Source: an archaeon (GTDB taxonomy: Archaea; Halobacteriota; Syntropharchaeia; Alkanophagales; Methanospirareceae). Taken from it: a stretch of 27,278 nt of DNA. Position numbers and translations under genes: made by a program. Numbering within the stretch: position 1 is the first letter of the stretch; each line of letters starts with the position of its first letter. Where the stretch lies: the NCBI GenBank assembly GCA_030019325.1, contig JASEFB010000011.1, forward strand, positions 1 through 27,278, given 5' to 3'. The notes beneath the pieces are model-generated. The model ran no database searches. It saw only the letters and a program-made list of their open reading frames with translations, and was not told the DNA's origin. Shown here one piece after another: positions 5,899 to 14,141 of this stretch.

Positions 5899-6297
5899 CT
5901 ATAGCTCCTTCAGCTTCAATATCCTCAGGGCAAGCAAAGCCGCATTTTCTCCGTTGTCTATGCCTACCACACCTACCGGAACACCCGAAGGCATTTGAAC
6001 CATAGAAAGTAGTGCATCCATGCCCATTAACTTCCCACTTACCGGAACACCAATGACTGGCTTTTCCGTTTTCGAGGCGATTATTCCCGGCAAAGCTGCA
6101 GAGAGCCCCGCAATCGCGATGATCACCGCAAAAGAATCACGGTTTTCCTTTAGATATCTGTCCAGTTCTTCGGGATTCCGGTGTGCGGAGAGCACCCGCA
6201 CGTCATAAGGAGTGTTATGCGCTTCCAAAACCTTTATCGCTCTATCCGCCACCGTTTGATCGCTCTTCGAGCCCAATATTATGGCTACTTTATTCAT
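5899..6297 (-). CDS. purE: N5-carboxyaminoimidazole ribonucleotide mutase / AIR carboxylase catalytic subunit
   Basis: This is a 132-residue protein with the PurE hallmarks: GSKSD at residues 9-13, SAHRNPE at 37-43, and then AIAGLSAALPGIIASKT and GVPVSGKLMGMDALLSMVQM. PurE converts carboxyaminoimidazole ribonucleotide forms into CAIR in de novo purine synthesis, in the cytosol. Length is slightly short but complete for the family. Which of the two PurE reaction classes applies is not decided here. The Shine-Dalgarno GGAGGTGG lies about ten bases upstream of the ATG. No other purine gene is next to it, and it is divergent from the small membrane protein at 6383. Confidence 0.93.
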   Translation of the reverse strand: MNKVAIILGSKSDQTVADRAIKVLEAHNTPYDVRVLSAHRNPEELDRYLKENRDSFAVIIAIAGLSAALPGIIASKTEKPVIGVPVSGKLMGMDALLSMVQMPSGVPVGVVGIDNGENAALLALRILKLKEL

Positions 6298-6382
6298 ATT
6301 TATTCCACCACCTCCATCCCAAGAGAAAAGATTTATGAAGAGATGTCTTTTTTATTATATATTTAAAGAGGTGTTTTTCACG

Positions 6383-6613
6383 ATGGAAGTGAACATAAGC
6401 GTATCTAAGGTTATGGGTTGGGTAGGTTTAGGAATCTTGCTCTTCATTGCAATCTATCTAGTTCTTGTTATTGTAGGAGTTGTCCATTCATTGAATGTCG
6501 AGTTGCTTCTATTGGGCGTTGTTATGGGCCAGATATTCTACAATGGTTACACATACAGAGCGATTCAGGAGATGGATAAGAAAATCGAGCAGATCAACAG
6601 GAAGTTGGATTGA
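6383..6613 (+). CDS. Small two-helix membrane protein with a charged tail
   Basis: This is a 76-residue protein with a short head (MEVNISVSKV), a hydrophobic helix at about 11-35, a second at about 39-56 and a charged helical tail (AIQEMDKKIEQINRKLD) with heptad spacing. The frame is open from 6281, but AGAGGTG about ten bases before the ATG at 6383 supports the shorter form. It sits alone on the plus strand between purE and the COG1395 regulator, both on the minus strand. Its shape matches the other small membrane proteins at 2935, 3394 and 25273. Function is unknown. Confidence 0.6.
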   Translation: MEVNISVSKVMGWVGLGILLFIAIYLVLVIVGVVHSLNVELLLLGVVMGQIFYNGYTYRAIQEMDKKIEQINRKLD

Positions 6614-6635
6614 AATTAAAAATCTCACAACGTTC

Positions 6636-7646
6636 TCACACCCTCTCCTTCGCTCTCTCTTCCATCACACAGGTGAACTCTTCCGGGTCCCTTATTCGTT
6701 TCAACTCCTCCTTCCCAAACAGAACGGTATTATCTATTTGCACCTGCTTGATATTCCCATTCACGACGAATACCGACTTCGTTCTCGTAACCTGCGATAA
6801 GCTGCTCACTATTCTCGCTCTCTTTACCATTCGGTCGGTATACCTGCTTATCCCGGTAAGAATTTTCATACCCTCGCTTCTTGCTTTTGACGGTGGCGCT
6901 GAAAAAGAAACAGCGCTAAAAGGAGCATAAGCCGTCGTAAGTATCTCAAACCCTATCTCTTCCATCATACTCAAAATATCTTTCTCTAAGCTCGAGGTCG
7001 CTTCTTCCACGCCTGCCTTCAATATATCTGAAGATGGAGCTTCAAATTTGGTATTTAAGACCTCTAAGGGCTCTATGAGCATCGTATCTAAAATCTCCTC
7101 GAGCTTCAGTGCTATCTCGATGGTAGTACTCATTCCACCTTCCTCGTACTTACTCACACTCCTCCGTGAAACATCCAATTCAGAGGCAATATCGCCTAAG
7201 GATAAGTCCTTCTTCTCCCGTGCCAGCTTCATCGCATCCCCATCTATACTCACATACAGGCCCCTAGTGGCTGAATAAACGTATAGATGAACTTCTTCAA
7301 CAAGATAATCGTAGAGTGTCTGCGTGTTTAAGGCAGGGATACCATATCTATGATACACTACATCATCTTCCAGAAACGAAGTACCCGTTCTCTCCCCCAC
7401 CACGATCGGAGAAGCAAGTAAGCAGAATGCTGCACGCTTTATACTCTTCGCTATCTCCTCGCTCATTCCATCTATGTTACGCATTATCTTCGCCAACAAG
7501 GTGAGCTCGCTTCTCCTCGCTGCTAGATCAAAACTTCGCGCCTCGCATCTCCGTGATACGATAAATCCTGCTTCCTTCAATATTTCCAATACCCGAGCGA
7601 TTAAATCATCCTTCTTCGGTGCCTGATTGCACATCTCGCTTTGCAT
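6636..7646 (-). CDS. Archaeal HTH-type transcriptional regulator (COG1395 type)
   Basis: This is a 336-residue protein. An N-terminal domain of about 130 residues (DLIARVLEILKEAGFIVS..., with RSFDLAARR) is followed by an XRE-like helix-turn-helix at about 137-185 (LSLGDIASELDVSRRSVSKY) and a C-terminal domain of about 110 residues. This arrangement is the conserved archaeal regulator usually annotated as a putative HTH-type regulatory protein; its targets are not known to me. It overlaps the end of proC by 41 bases, and an in-frame ATG at 7634 is an alternative start that still overlaps. Overlap and shared strand imply cotranscription with LSm and proC. Confidence 0.85.
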   Translation of the reverse strand: MQSEMCNQAPKKDDLIARVLEILKEAGFIVSRRCEARSFDLAARRSELTLLAKIMRNIDGMSEEIAKSIKRAAFCLLASPIVVGERTGTSFLEDDVVYHRYGIPALNTQTLYDYLVEEVHLYVYSATRGLYVSIDGDAMKLAREKKDLSLGDIASELDVSRRSVSKYEEGGMSTTIEIALKLEEILDTMLIEPLEVLNTKFEAPSSDILKAGVEEATSSLEKDILSMMEEIGFEILTTAYAPFSAVSFSAPPSKARSEGMKILTGISRYTDRMVKRARIVSSLSQVTRTKSVFVVNGNIKQVQIDNTVLFGKEELKRIRDPEEFTCVMEERAKERV

Positions 7647-8481
7647 TTTTCGTTAGCTGCTCAGATATTTCCCGTGCACGCTTTGTCGCTTCAATGACCG
7701 CATCCATTATCGCCGCCTTTACACCTCTCGATTCCATCGCATAGAGCCCTCTCATAGTCGTCCCTCCGGGAGAAGCAGTCATTTGTCCTATCGAAGATGG
7801 CTCATCTCCTGCAAGAATCATTATCGCCGCCCCAAGTGCGGTCTTGGCAGAGATCTCGAGCGCTAAATCATGTGGCAAACCCTCATAAACCCCTCCATCT
7901 GCCATTGCTTCGATCATCGCCGCAAAGAAAGCGATGCCGCTGCCACTTAATCCTGTAATAACATCCATGTCACTCTCCTTTACGCTATAAACATCGCCTA
8001 TAGCGCTTAAAATCTTTTTCGCCATCATTTCATCCTCCTCGCCCGCAAATTCGCCTGTACACATCGCCGTTACAGATTCGCCTACACGCGCCCCGATATT
8101 CGGCATCACCCGAATGACCCTCTTCCCTTTACCAAGATATCTCTCTATCACCCTCGTTGGCACGCCGGCAGCCACCGAGACGACCATTTTCTCCTCGTTC
8201 ACACAAGGTGCAATCTCTTCAGCTACCCCTCGCACATCATTTGGCTTAACTGCCAAAATTATCACGTCCGATTTCTCCGCAACCTCTTTGTTATCCTCGC
8301 ATACCACAACTCTTGATTCCGGTTCAAAATATTGGAGGTTCTCTTTCTTTACATCACTTATAAATACTTCCCCGCTCAGCCTGCCAATTTCTACAGCCAA
8401 TAGCCCTCGAAGAAGAGATCTCCCTATGTTACCTATGCCGATAATGCCTATCTTCTTCCCCTTCACGGATCTCTCATTCAT
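7606..8481 (-). CDS. proC: Pyrroline-5-carboxylate reductase
   Basis: This is a 291-residue, full-length protein with the Rossmann motif IGIIGIGNIG at the N-terminus, the mid-domain RVMPNIGARVGES, the TGLSGSGIAFF segment and the C-terminal signature MTASPGGTTMRGLYAME. It reduces pyrroline-5-carboxylate to proline with NAD(P)H in the cytosol. Its start overlaps the LSm stop by four bases (ATGA type), suggesting translational coupling. The last 14 codons overlap the regulator gene downstream. The tail after KRAREISEQL is short and charged. Confidence 0.95.
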   Translation of the reverse strand: MNERSVKGKKIGIIGIGNIGRSLLRGLLAVEIGRLSGEVFISDVKKENLQYFEPESRVVVCEDNKEVAEKSDVIILAVKPNDVRGVAEEIAPCVNEEKMVVSVAAGVPTRVIERYLGKGKRVIRVMPNIGARVGESVTAMCTGEFAGEEDEMMAKKILSAIGDVYSVKESDMDVITGLSGSGIAFFAAMIEAMADGGVYEGLPHDLALEISAKTALGAAIMILAGDEPSSIGQMTASPGGTTMRGLYAMESRGVKAAIMDAVIEATKRAREISEQLTKNAKRDVQSGTEEG

Positions 8482-8702
8482 TCCTTCAGTGGATTTATAA
8501 GGACCACGTTATTTCCTCGAAGTATTACCGAGCCAAGCAATCTCTTCCTTTCCCCATTCAATATCTCGCTCGCTCCAGTCAGATGTAGATTCAAATAGTC
8601 ATCTACCGATGCCAGCATTCCTTCCAGCACGCACTGCTCTCCCTTCATCTCCACGTGTATCTTTCTCCCCACCAGACTTTGAACTCTTTTGTTCGGGAAC
8701 AT
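8478..8702 (-). CDS. Archaeal Sm-like RNA-binding protein (LSm)
   Basis: This is a 74-residue protein with the Sm1 and Sm2 halves: a VGRKIHVEMKGEQCVLEGML strand set, then SVDDYLNLHLTGA, and the Sm2 core GSVILRGNNVVLI. Archaeal SmAPs form seven-membered rings that bind U-rich RNA. GGGAGATGAGG precedes the ATG. It is the first gene of an apparent operon with proC and the COG1395 regulator, and it is divergent from the dihydroorotase with a 54-bp gap. Ribosomal L37e, which often neighbours archaeal LSm genes, is not seen here. Confidence 0.92.
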   Translation of the reverse strand: MFPNKRVQSLVGRKIHVEMKGEQCVLEGMLASVDDYLNLHLTGASEILNGERKRLLGSVILRGNNVVLINPLKE

Positions 8703-8756
8703 ATCCTCATCTCCCTTATCTTTTACTATTTCACTTTGTTTTCATTATTTAAAAGA

Positions 8757-10067
8757 ATGCTGCATGAGCTGATTGTTGAGGGTAAAATTGTAAATCCAGA
8801 AAGGATAAAAGACGCCCAGATAGCCATTGATGAGGGGTATATTACAGAACTAAAAAAGCATGGGTTACGAGGCGAGCGAAAAATAGGAGCTTCAGGATGG
8901 TTAATCTTCCCAGGGTTTATTGATCTACATGCGCATCTAAGGGAGGATAGCAGTCATAGATGGGACTATAAGGAGGATTTCAAGTCCGGCACGGAGGCTG
9001 CACTTCACGGAGGTATAACGACCGTTGTTGACATGCCAAATACTCCTTTGCCCGGCATAAATTCAGAACGAATAAGAAGAAAGAAGGAACTCGCACAGAG
9101 AGAGTCAAAAGGCGTGGTTGATCTCCTTTTTTGCGGTGGTGTAACGGAATCCAATCTGAATGCACTTGCAGATATGCAACAAGATGTTGTCGCGTATAAA
9201 ATATACCTTGCAGAGACTGGTGGATTGTATATAAGTGAGGAGACCTTACCCAGGGCAATTAAGGCGGTAGAAGCGGCTTCCAAACCTGCCGTAATTCATT
9301 GTGAAGACGAGAGAATTATAGAAAAGAGGAGAGAGGAATTAAGAGTGAAGGGGGAAGAAAGTCATGTGGAAATCCATTCAGAGCTGAGACCTGATGAAGC
9401 GGAATTGTCGGCGGTCAAGAACGTTTTATCCTCCGCTGTGGCTTCAAGTGGCGCTGAGATCAATATAGCACATGTGTCCGTTTACGATACCCTGAGGATG
9501 ATAAAGGGGTATAAAAACGTTCACTGTGAAATCACACCCCATCATCTGTTCTTTAGCAAGAATGATGTATTGGCTAAGAAGGCGTTTTTAAAGACGAACC
9601 CCCCTTTGAGAACAGAAGAGAATAGGCAGCGCTTGCTGGCAGCATTTAAAGAAGGCGGAATAGATTTTTTGGTGTCTGATCATGCACCGCACACGAAGGA
9701 GGAGAAAGCAGGTGATATTTTAGAGGCGCCTGCTGGTGTTCCTAATTTAGACACGTATGGTAATTTCGTGTCCTGGTTGATTGCCTCTAATGACGTACAT
9801 CCAACGCTTATAGCAAAAGTATGCTCTTATAATCCAGCTCTATTCTTGGGATTGCACGACAGGGGTCGCATCGAAGTAGGAAAGCGGGCACATTTGACAA
9901 TATTAGATATGCAGAAGCGGGTAAAAATCAGCAGTGAGCACTTATATACAAAATGTGGGTGGTCGCCCTTTGAGGGTTATGAATTTCCTGGAGCGGTTAG
10001 GCACACCATTTATAATGGTGTCGCGGTGACTGATTATGACGAGGTACTGGATGATTTATATTCATGA
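8757..10067 (+). CDS. pyrC: Dihydroorotase
   Basis: This is a 436-residue amidohydrolase-fold enzyme closing carbamoyl-aspartate to dihydroorotate in pyrimidine synthesis. Metal ligands are in place: H58 and H60 in DLHAHLRED, the lysine expected to be carbamylated at K148 (VAYKIYLAETGG), H181 in HCEDE, H239 in AHVSVYD and D308 in VSDHAPH. Length is normal for the class I multi-metal type. The frame is open back to 8655, but that part overlaps the divergent LSm gene; ATG at 8757 just before LHELIVEGKIV is the natural start. An allantoinase-type relative is possible, but the archaeal setting and motifs favour dihydroorotase. Confidence 0.9.
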   Translation: MLHELIVEGKIVNPERIKDAQIAIDEGYITELKKHGLRGERKIGASGWLIFPGFIDLHAHLREDSSHRWDYKEDFKSGTEAALHGGITTVVDMPNTPLPGINSERIRRKKELAQRESKGVVDLLFCGGVTESNLNALADMQQDVVAYKIYLAETGGLYISEETLPRAIKAVEAASKPAVIHCEDERIIEKRREELRVKGEESHVEIHSELRPDEAELSAVKNVLSSAVASSGAEINIAHVSVYDTLRMIKGYKNVHCEITPHHLFFSKNDVLAKKAFLKTNPPLRTEENRQRLLAAFKEGGIDFLVSDHAPHTKEEKAGDILEAPAGVPNLDTYGNFVSWLIASNDVHPTLIAKVCSYNPALFLGLHDRGRIEVGKRAHLTILDMQKRVKISSEHLYTKCGWSPFEGYEFPGAVRHTIYNGVAVTDYDEVLDDLYS

Positions 10068-10085
10068 AATGTTTTGGGAGAAAAT

Positions 10086-10115
10086 AAAGAGATGAGTGGA
10101 ATTGCTCATCTCTTT
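10086..10115. terminator. Perfect 11-bp hairpin between convergent genes
   Basis: AAAGAGATGAG at 10086-10096 and CTCATCTCTTT at 10105-10115 form a perfect 11-bp stem with an 8-nt loop. It lies in the 69-bp gap between the dihydroorotase and the convergent protease, where a two-way terminator or mRNA 3'-end structure would be expected. Archaeal termination depends mainly on T-tracts, so 3'-end stabilisation is an alternative. Confidence 0.55.
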
Positions 10116-10136
10116 GCCCATATTAGCGCTGCTGTG

Positions 10137-11120
10137 TTAAATTCCGATACCTAAACCGCTAACGATATATTTCGCTTTACATACAACTGTTACATATCTG
10201 GAACCTGCGAATACAAGACCCACAAATTCACCGCCTTTATCTACGGCCGAACCACTGTCTCCTCCTTTAGAAAATGGCTGTTCAACAAGTATCTGGTCTT
10301 TGAATATTGCCCATCTGGTATTGGTATAATAGACTTTTACCGTTGCGCTCGTATCTCTAACAGTGTTTGTAGTGACACCGGTAGTTCTTCCGCTCTTCCT
10401 CACAGTTTCGCCCTTTGATACTTCAGTGGTGGCGTTTATCGTATAGAATCCAGTATTCGTCTCATTTAAAACTTCGCCTTTATTCTCAGGAACAGCTTCA
10501 GAAACAGTTATTGTAGAAATAGCCGCATCTGCATAGTTATTTGCCCTATAACTGTAGAATTTTATGGGGATGTACTTATATAGCTCTCCTATCTTATCTG
10601 CGTTTGTTCCTCCGTCATATCCCCCAGGTTGCCACGTTGCTGTTCCCACTTTAACGATCTTTGCATTGGTGTCCATAGCTAAGACGTGTGCATTGCTCAG
10701 GACATAACCGTCATCAGTGACTAATCCCAGCGTTCCTGCAGATCCTGGTGCTTTCGCATTACCTACGCTTATCCCACCAAATATCGGTCTTTGTCTCCCT
10801 GTTCTTGAATAAGTTGTAGATGATTGGTATGTTTGGACTGTTTCAGTTGCAGTCGCCAGAGCTTCGATTCTTCCTATTACCTCGCATCTCACGGGGAAAT
10901 TGTTAAGCTTTTTCGGAACTTTCTCTTTCACCTCTAACTTCTCAATATATACAATAATCTCTCCTTCCACTTCATCCACAGAAACGCCTGAAACACCACC
11001 GATCTCAAACAAAGAGCTTTCGTATTTTTCCCTGACTTCTCTTATACCCGGATGAGATGCACCGCAGACCATAGGTATCAAGAACACAGCAATAGCCAGC
11101 AAAATTATAACTTTTCTCAT
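10137..11120 (-). CDS. Exported trypsin-like (S1 fold) serine protease
   Basis: This is a 327-residue protein. Residues 1-20 form a signal peptide (MRKVIILLAIAVFLIPMVCG) and about 20-100 an N-terminal pro-like region with a VSVDEVEGEIIVYIEKLE segment. The protease domain follows, with a complete triad: H145 in LSNAHVLA, D198 in NNYADAAIS and S289 in GGDSGSAV. The glycine-rich approach to the serine is typical of chymotrypsin-like enzymes. Several NxT sites are present, as expected for an extracellular protein. A GTG three codons upstream is possible, but it falls inside GGAGGTGA, the obvious Shine-Dalgarno for the ATG at 11120. Substrate is unknown; it is transcribed divergently from carS. 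Confidence 0.85.
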   Translation of the reverse strand: MRKVIILLAIAVFLIPMVCGASHPGIREVREKYESSLFEIGGVSGVSVDEVEGEIIVYIEKLEVKEKVPKKLNNFPVRCEVIGRIEALATATETVQTYQSSTTYSRTGRQRPIFGGISVGNAKAPGSAGTLGLVTDDGYVLSNAHVLAMDTNAKIVKVGTATWQPGGYDGGTNADKIGELYKYIPIKFYSYRANNYADAAISTITVSEAVPENKGEVLNETNTGFYTINATTEVSKGETVRKSGRTTGVTTNTVRDTSATVKVYYTNTRWAIFKDQILVEQPFSKGGDSGSAVDKGGEFVGLVFAGSRYVTVVCKAKYIVSGLGIGI

Positions 11121-11244
11121 TCTTTTCACCTCCTGATTTTACATTACATACTTGGGAATATAAAACTTTCTTCGTATTGTACTGGAAATATTTGATATGG
11201 TTATTGTAGCTATACTCGTAAAGTAATACTGGGAGAAAAGCCTC

Positions 11245-11796
11245 ATGAACCCTGTTATACCTACCATCATTGCTGCACTCTGGCTGATGCTGCCCGCGTA
11301 CATAACGAATGCAAGTGCTGCATTTTTTGGTGGTAAAACACCTATAGATAGAGGTATTTATTGGGGCAAGAACAGGTTGCTGGGTGATGGTAAGACGTAT
11401 GAAGGTCTCTTAAAGGGTTTCTCGTGCGGGTTCCTCTTTGGCATCCTTCAACATCTGGTTTTGAGCGGCTATATAACGATAACTCCTTCATTCGGTATCT
11501 TTCCCTTCTTTTTAGTGACGTTATTTTGCTTATCGGCGGGTGCAATGATTGGCGACCTGCTTGGGAGTTTCATGAAAAGGAGATTAGGGCTAAAAAGAGG
11601 TACACCTTTACCTCTGGTGGATCAACTGGACTTTGTAGGTGGCGCCTGGCTGCTTTTGTTCCTGGGTGCACGAGCGTGGTTTATTGAGACCTTTTCATTG
11701 GGGATAATCCTCGCGGTTATTATTCTCACTCCAGTGCTCCACCTTTTTACAAATTACATAGGCTTTAAGATAGGGAAGAAGACGGTCCCGTGGTGA
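11245..11796 (+). CDS. carS: CDP-archaeol synthase
   Basis: This is a 183-residue protein with about five membrane helices. It carries the CarS/DUF46 motifs LLGDGKTYEGLLKGF (residues 46-60), then GDLLGSFMKRRLGLKRG and PLPLVDQLDFVGGAW. CarS activates unsaturated archaetidic acid (digeranylgeranylglyceryl phosphate) with CTP, giving the CDP lipid used by phospholipid head-group transferases such as the one at 4755. GGGAG lies about nine bases before the ATG. It is divergent from the protease gene and followed by a short AT-rich gap before mmp15. Confidence 0.95.
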   Translation: MNPVIPTIIAALWLMLPAYITNASAAFFGGKTPIDRGIYWGKNRLLGDGKTYEGLLKGFSCGFLFGILQHLVLSGYITITPSFGIFPFFLVTLFCLSAGAMIGDLLGSFMKRRLGLKRGTPLPLVDQLDFVGGAWLLLFLGARAWFIETFSLGIILAVIILTPVLHLFTNYIGFKIGKKTVPW

Positions 11797-11832
11797 TTGG
11801 GGTAAAAATCTTTGAAAAGTGTATTCGACATG

Positions 11833-11840
11833 TTTAATTA
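11833..11840 (+). promoter_or_regulatory. Candidate TATA box for mmp15 (leaderless start)
   Basis: TTTAATTA within an AT-rich run is centred about 32 bases upstream of the mmp15 ATG, and no Shine-Dalgarno precedes that ATG. The spacing fits an archaeal promoter giving a leaderless or nearly leaderless mRNA. A BRE is not clear. Confidence 0.35.
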
Positions 11841-11868
11841 AAAATCCTGGTATACTATTTTAAAAATA

Positions 11869-13125
11869 ATGGGAAAACGGAAGAAGTCCGAAGGAGGGGA
11901 AAGGATAAGAATAGCACAAGTTTCTTGCGGCACCCTCTATGGGCATGTGCAGCATGAGATAGAGAGAGCTGCGGAGGCAGTGGGTGCAGAACTCATTCTG
12001 CCCGAGGTTGACCTGGACTATGTAGCAAAGAAGGTGGACGAATTTGGATATGATCTGAAGAAGCACCTTGGATTGAGTGTAGCGTTAGCAAGAGGCTACG
12101 CGGTGGCTGAAGGGTTAAGTGACGCTGACGCGGTATTCCTTGCGGGCTGTCACAAATGTTCACGAGGAGCGGTTATACGGACGGAGATCAGGAAAATAAT
12201 ACAGGAGAGGACAAAATTGCCCATTGTTATGTATCCTTTTTCAGAAAGGACGAGGGCTGGTGAATTGTTAACGAGAATGGAAGCGCTGGTTACAATAGTG
12301 AAGAGGAGATGGATATTGGAGCGGAAGGTGCAAGAAGGGCTTACCGCAGGCATCGATTCAGGCTCAACAACCACAAAAGCGGCGATAATGCAGGATAACG
12401 AGGTGTTGGGGGCGACGTGGACACCAACGGGGGAAGTGGTAAAAACGGCGGAGAAAGTCTTTGCAGAAGCTCTGGAACTTGCGGGCGTGAAGAGGAGTGA
12501 GATAGAAGCGTTAGGTGCCACCGGTTACGGTAGACATACGATTGGTGGGCATTTCAAGGCGGATTTGGTGCAAGAAGAGCTGACCGTAAATTCTAAGGCT
12601 GCGATGTATCTCGCAGGGATAGAGAAGGGTGAAGCAATGATAATTGACATCGGTGGTATGGACAACAAGATAATAACCGCACATGATGGCATTCCTGATA
12701 ACTTCACGATGGGTGGGATATGCGCTGGTGCCTCAGGGAGGTTTCTGGAGATGACCGCGCGTCGATTAGGTGTGGATGTGATCGAGATGGGTGAGTTAGC
12801 TTTGGAAGGCGACCCGCATAAAATAAAGACAGACAGCTATTGCATCGTTTTTGGTATCCAGGACCTCGTAGCAGCCCTGTCAAGCGGAGAGAGGAAGGAA
12901 GATATTGCAGCCGCTGCTTGTTATTCGGTAGTAGAACAGGTAAAGGAGCAATTGTTACAGGAGATTGACCTCAGACAGCCTGCAATAGAGGTTGGCGGCA
13001 CTGCGTTGATCAAGGGGGTGCCCGTAGCGATGAGCGATGTGTTGGGATTTGATGTAATCGTGCCCCGTTACCCGCAGTATATAGGGGCGATTGGTGGAGC
13101 ACTGCTCTCTTCGTCTTTCAGGTAA
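11869..13125 (+). CDS. mmp15: Methanogenesis marker protein 15 (BadF/BadG-type ASKHA ATPase)
   Basis: This is a 418-residue protein in two parts. Residues 12-155 are a marker-specific domain with C20 in AQVSCGTLYG and a CHKC pair at 94-97. Residues 158-418 are an ATPase of the 2-hydroxyacyl-CoA dehydratase activator type. Phosphate loops are GIDSGSTTTK (161-170) and DIGGMDNK (260-267). C285 in GGICAGASGRFLE and C325 in SYCIVFG are at the positions that hold the shared [4Fe-4S] cluster in activator relatives, so redox ATPase activity is plausible. This marker is known almost only from methanogens and their methane-oxidising relatives. trmO starts at the base after its stop. Confidence 0.93.
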   Translation: MGKRKKSEGGERIRIAQVSCGTLYGHVQHEIERAAEAVGAELILPEVDLDYVAKKVDEFGYDLKKHLGLSVALARGYAVAEGLSDADAVFLAGCHKCSRGAVIRTEIRKIIQERTKLPIVMYPFSERTRAGELLTRMEALVTIVKRRWILERKVQEGLTAGIDSGSTTTKAAIMQDNEVLGATWTPTGEVVKTAEKVFAEALELAGVKRSEIEALGATGYGRHTIGGHFKADLVQEELTVNSKAAMYLAGIEKGEAMIIDIGGMDNKIITAHDGIPDNFTMGGICAGASGRFLEMTARRLGVDVIEMGELALEGDPHKIKTDSYCIVFGIQDLVAALSSGERKEDIAAAACYSVVEQVKEQLLQEIDLRQPAIEVGGTALIKGVPVAMSDVLGFDVIVPRYPQYIGAIGGALLSSSFR

Positions 13126-13542
13126 ATGTTACGGTTTATTGGCGTTGTGGAGCGGGTAGAAGATGAAATATCAATCGTAAGGATTTTCGATGAATTTTGT
13201 GAGGGATTGAAAGGGTTGAATACGTTCTCGCATCTTATCATTCTCTACTGGTTTCATTTACGAGAAGAAGAGGAGGAGCGAAGAGTGCTCAAAGTAGTTC
13301 CACGGCGGCATCCGGGAGCGCCAGAAGTGGGGGTCTTCGCCTCCAGGAGCCCGAGTAGACCGAATCCAGTTGGATTATGTGTAGGGGAACTGGTGAAAAT
13401 GGAAGGGAATATCTTATGGGTGAGAGGGCTTGATGCTTTTGAGGGCTCTCCGGTAATTGACATCAAGCCGTACATCCCGCGAGCAGATGCTTTTCCAGAG
13501 GCAGTAGTCCCAGAGTGGGCGCTTCGTGGCCCTAAAACATGA
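13126..13542 (+). CDS. trmO: tRNA (N6-threonylcarbamoyladenosine-37)-methyltransferase, TrmO type
   Basis: This is a 138-residue protein with the small beta-barrel SAM fold of the TrmO/YaeB family: LKGLNTFSHLIILYW near residues 28-42, the SAM-loop signature VFASRSPSRPNPVGL (72-86) and the closing GSPVIDIKPYIPRAD (about 112-126). TrmO methylates the t6A base next to the anticodon. Its ATG is the very next base after the mmp15 stop, and the following metallopeptidase begins 13 bases after its own stop, so the three genes are probably one transcript. It is shorter than E. coli TrmO because it lacks a C-terminal extension. Confidence 0.88.
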   Translation: MLRFIGVVERVEDEISIVRIFDEFCEGLKGLNTFSHLIILYWFHLREEEEERRVLKVVPRRHPGAPEVGVFASRSPSRPNPVGLCVGELVKMEGNILWVRGLDAFEGSPVIDIKPYIPRADAFPEAVVPEWALRGPKT

Positions 13543-13555
13543 TGGTTTATGAAGG

Positions 13556-14056
13556 ATGGACGTCAAGATAATTCGTAGTCGAAGAAGAAAGAAAACGATA
13601 AGTGCACGCGAAGTGGACGGAGTCATCCACTTATATCTTCCCATGGGGCTCTCACGCGAGGAGGAATTAAAGTATGTTCAGTGGGCGAAGAAGCGATTTG
13701 AGGCACAGCGTCGTAAAAAGGAACTCAGGGAGAATAATACTGATGAAATGCTGGAAAAACGTGCGCGTGAACTCAACAAGCGGTATTTTGCCGGTGAGCT
13801 CTCCTGGAACCAGATAAGTTATACGACGGAACAGAATGCACGCACCTTCGGGATTTGTAACACGAGAAACAAAACAATCAGGATTTCAGACCGCCTGCTG
13901 AAGATGCCGAAATTTGTGCATGATTATGTGGTCGTACACGAGCTTGCTCACTTGAAAGTGCCACGACACGGACCCGCTTTCTGGAAACTCGTCGAGCGCT
14001 ATCCAAAAACCGAACGTGCGCGAGGATATTTGATGGCGATTGGCATGAGTGATTGA
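13556..14056 (+). CDS. YgjP-like (DUF45) zinc metallopeptidase
   Basis: This is a 166-residue protein. The N-terminal half is a basic beta/alpha segment (IIRSRRRKKTISAREVDG) typical of the family, followed by a charged helix. The zinc site is H128-E129-x2-H132 in VVHELAHLKVPRHG, with H138 as a likely third ligand and the usual FWKLVERYP after it. The family is often found near restriction-modification genes and is sometimes annotated as an M48-type peptidase; its substrate is unknown. Here it stands directly upstream of a single-chain restriction-modification enzyme, a pairing worth noting. GAAGG overlaps the start and no separate Shine-Dalgarno is visible. Confidence 0.85.
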   Translation: MDVKIIRSRRRKKTISAREVDGVIHLYLPMGLSREEELKYVQWAKKRFEAQRRKKELRENNTDEMLEKRARELNKRYFAGELSWNQISYTTEQNARTFGICNTRNKTIRISDRLLKMPKFVHDYVVVHELAHLKVPRHGPAFWKLVERYPKTERARGYLMAIGMSD

Positions 14057-14141
14057 AATTGAAAGGTGCTTGAAAAGATTCAAAGAGAGAATTTTTATTA
14101 ATGATTGAGGATAATAGGGAATAGATAGCAGAAGAGTAAAA

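Noticed and set aside
8655..8756. N-terminal extension of dihydroorotase
   Set aside because: It overlaps the divergent LSm gene and precedes the normal dihydroorotase N-terminus at 8757.
12150..12521. Minus-strand frames within mmp15 and other long opposite-strand frames (for example 17219-17578 and 19164-19478)
   Set aside because: They lie opposite well-supported genes and encode S/T/P-rich strings without motifs or start signals.
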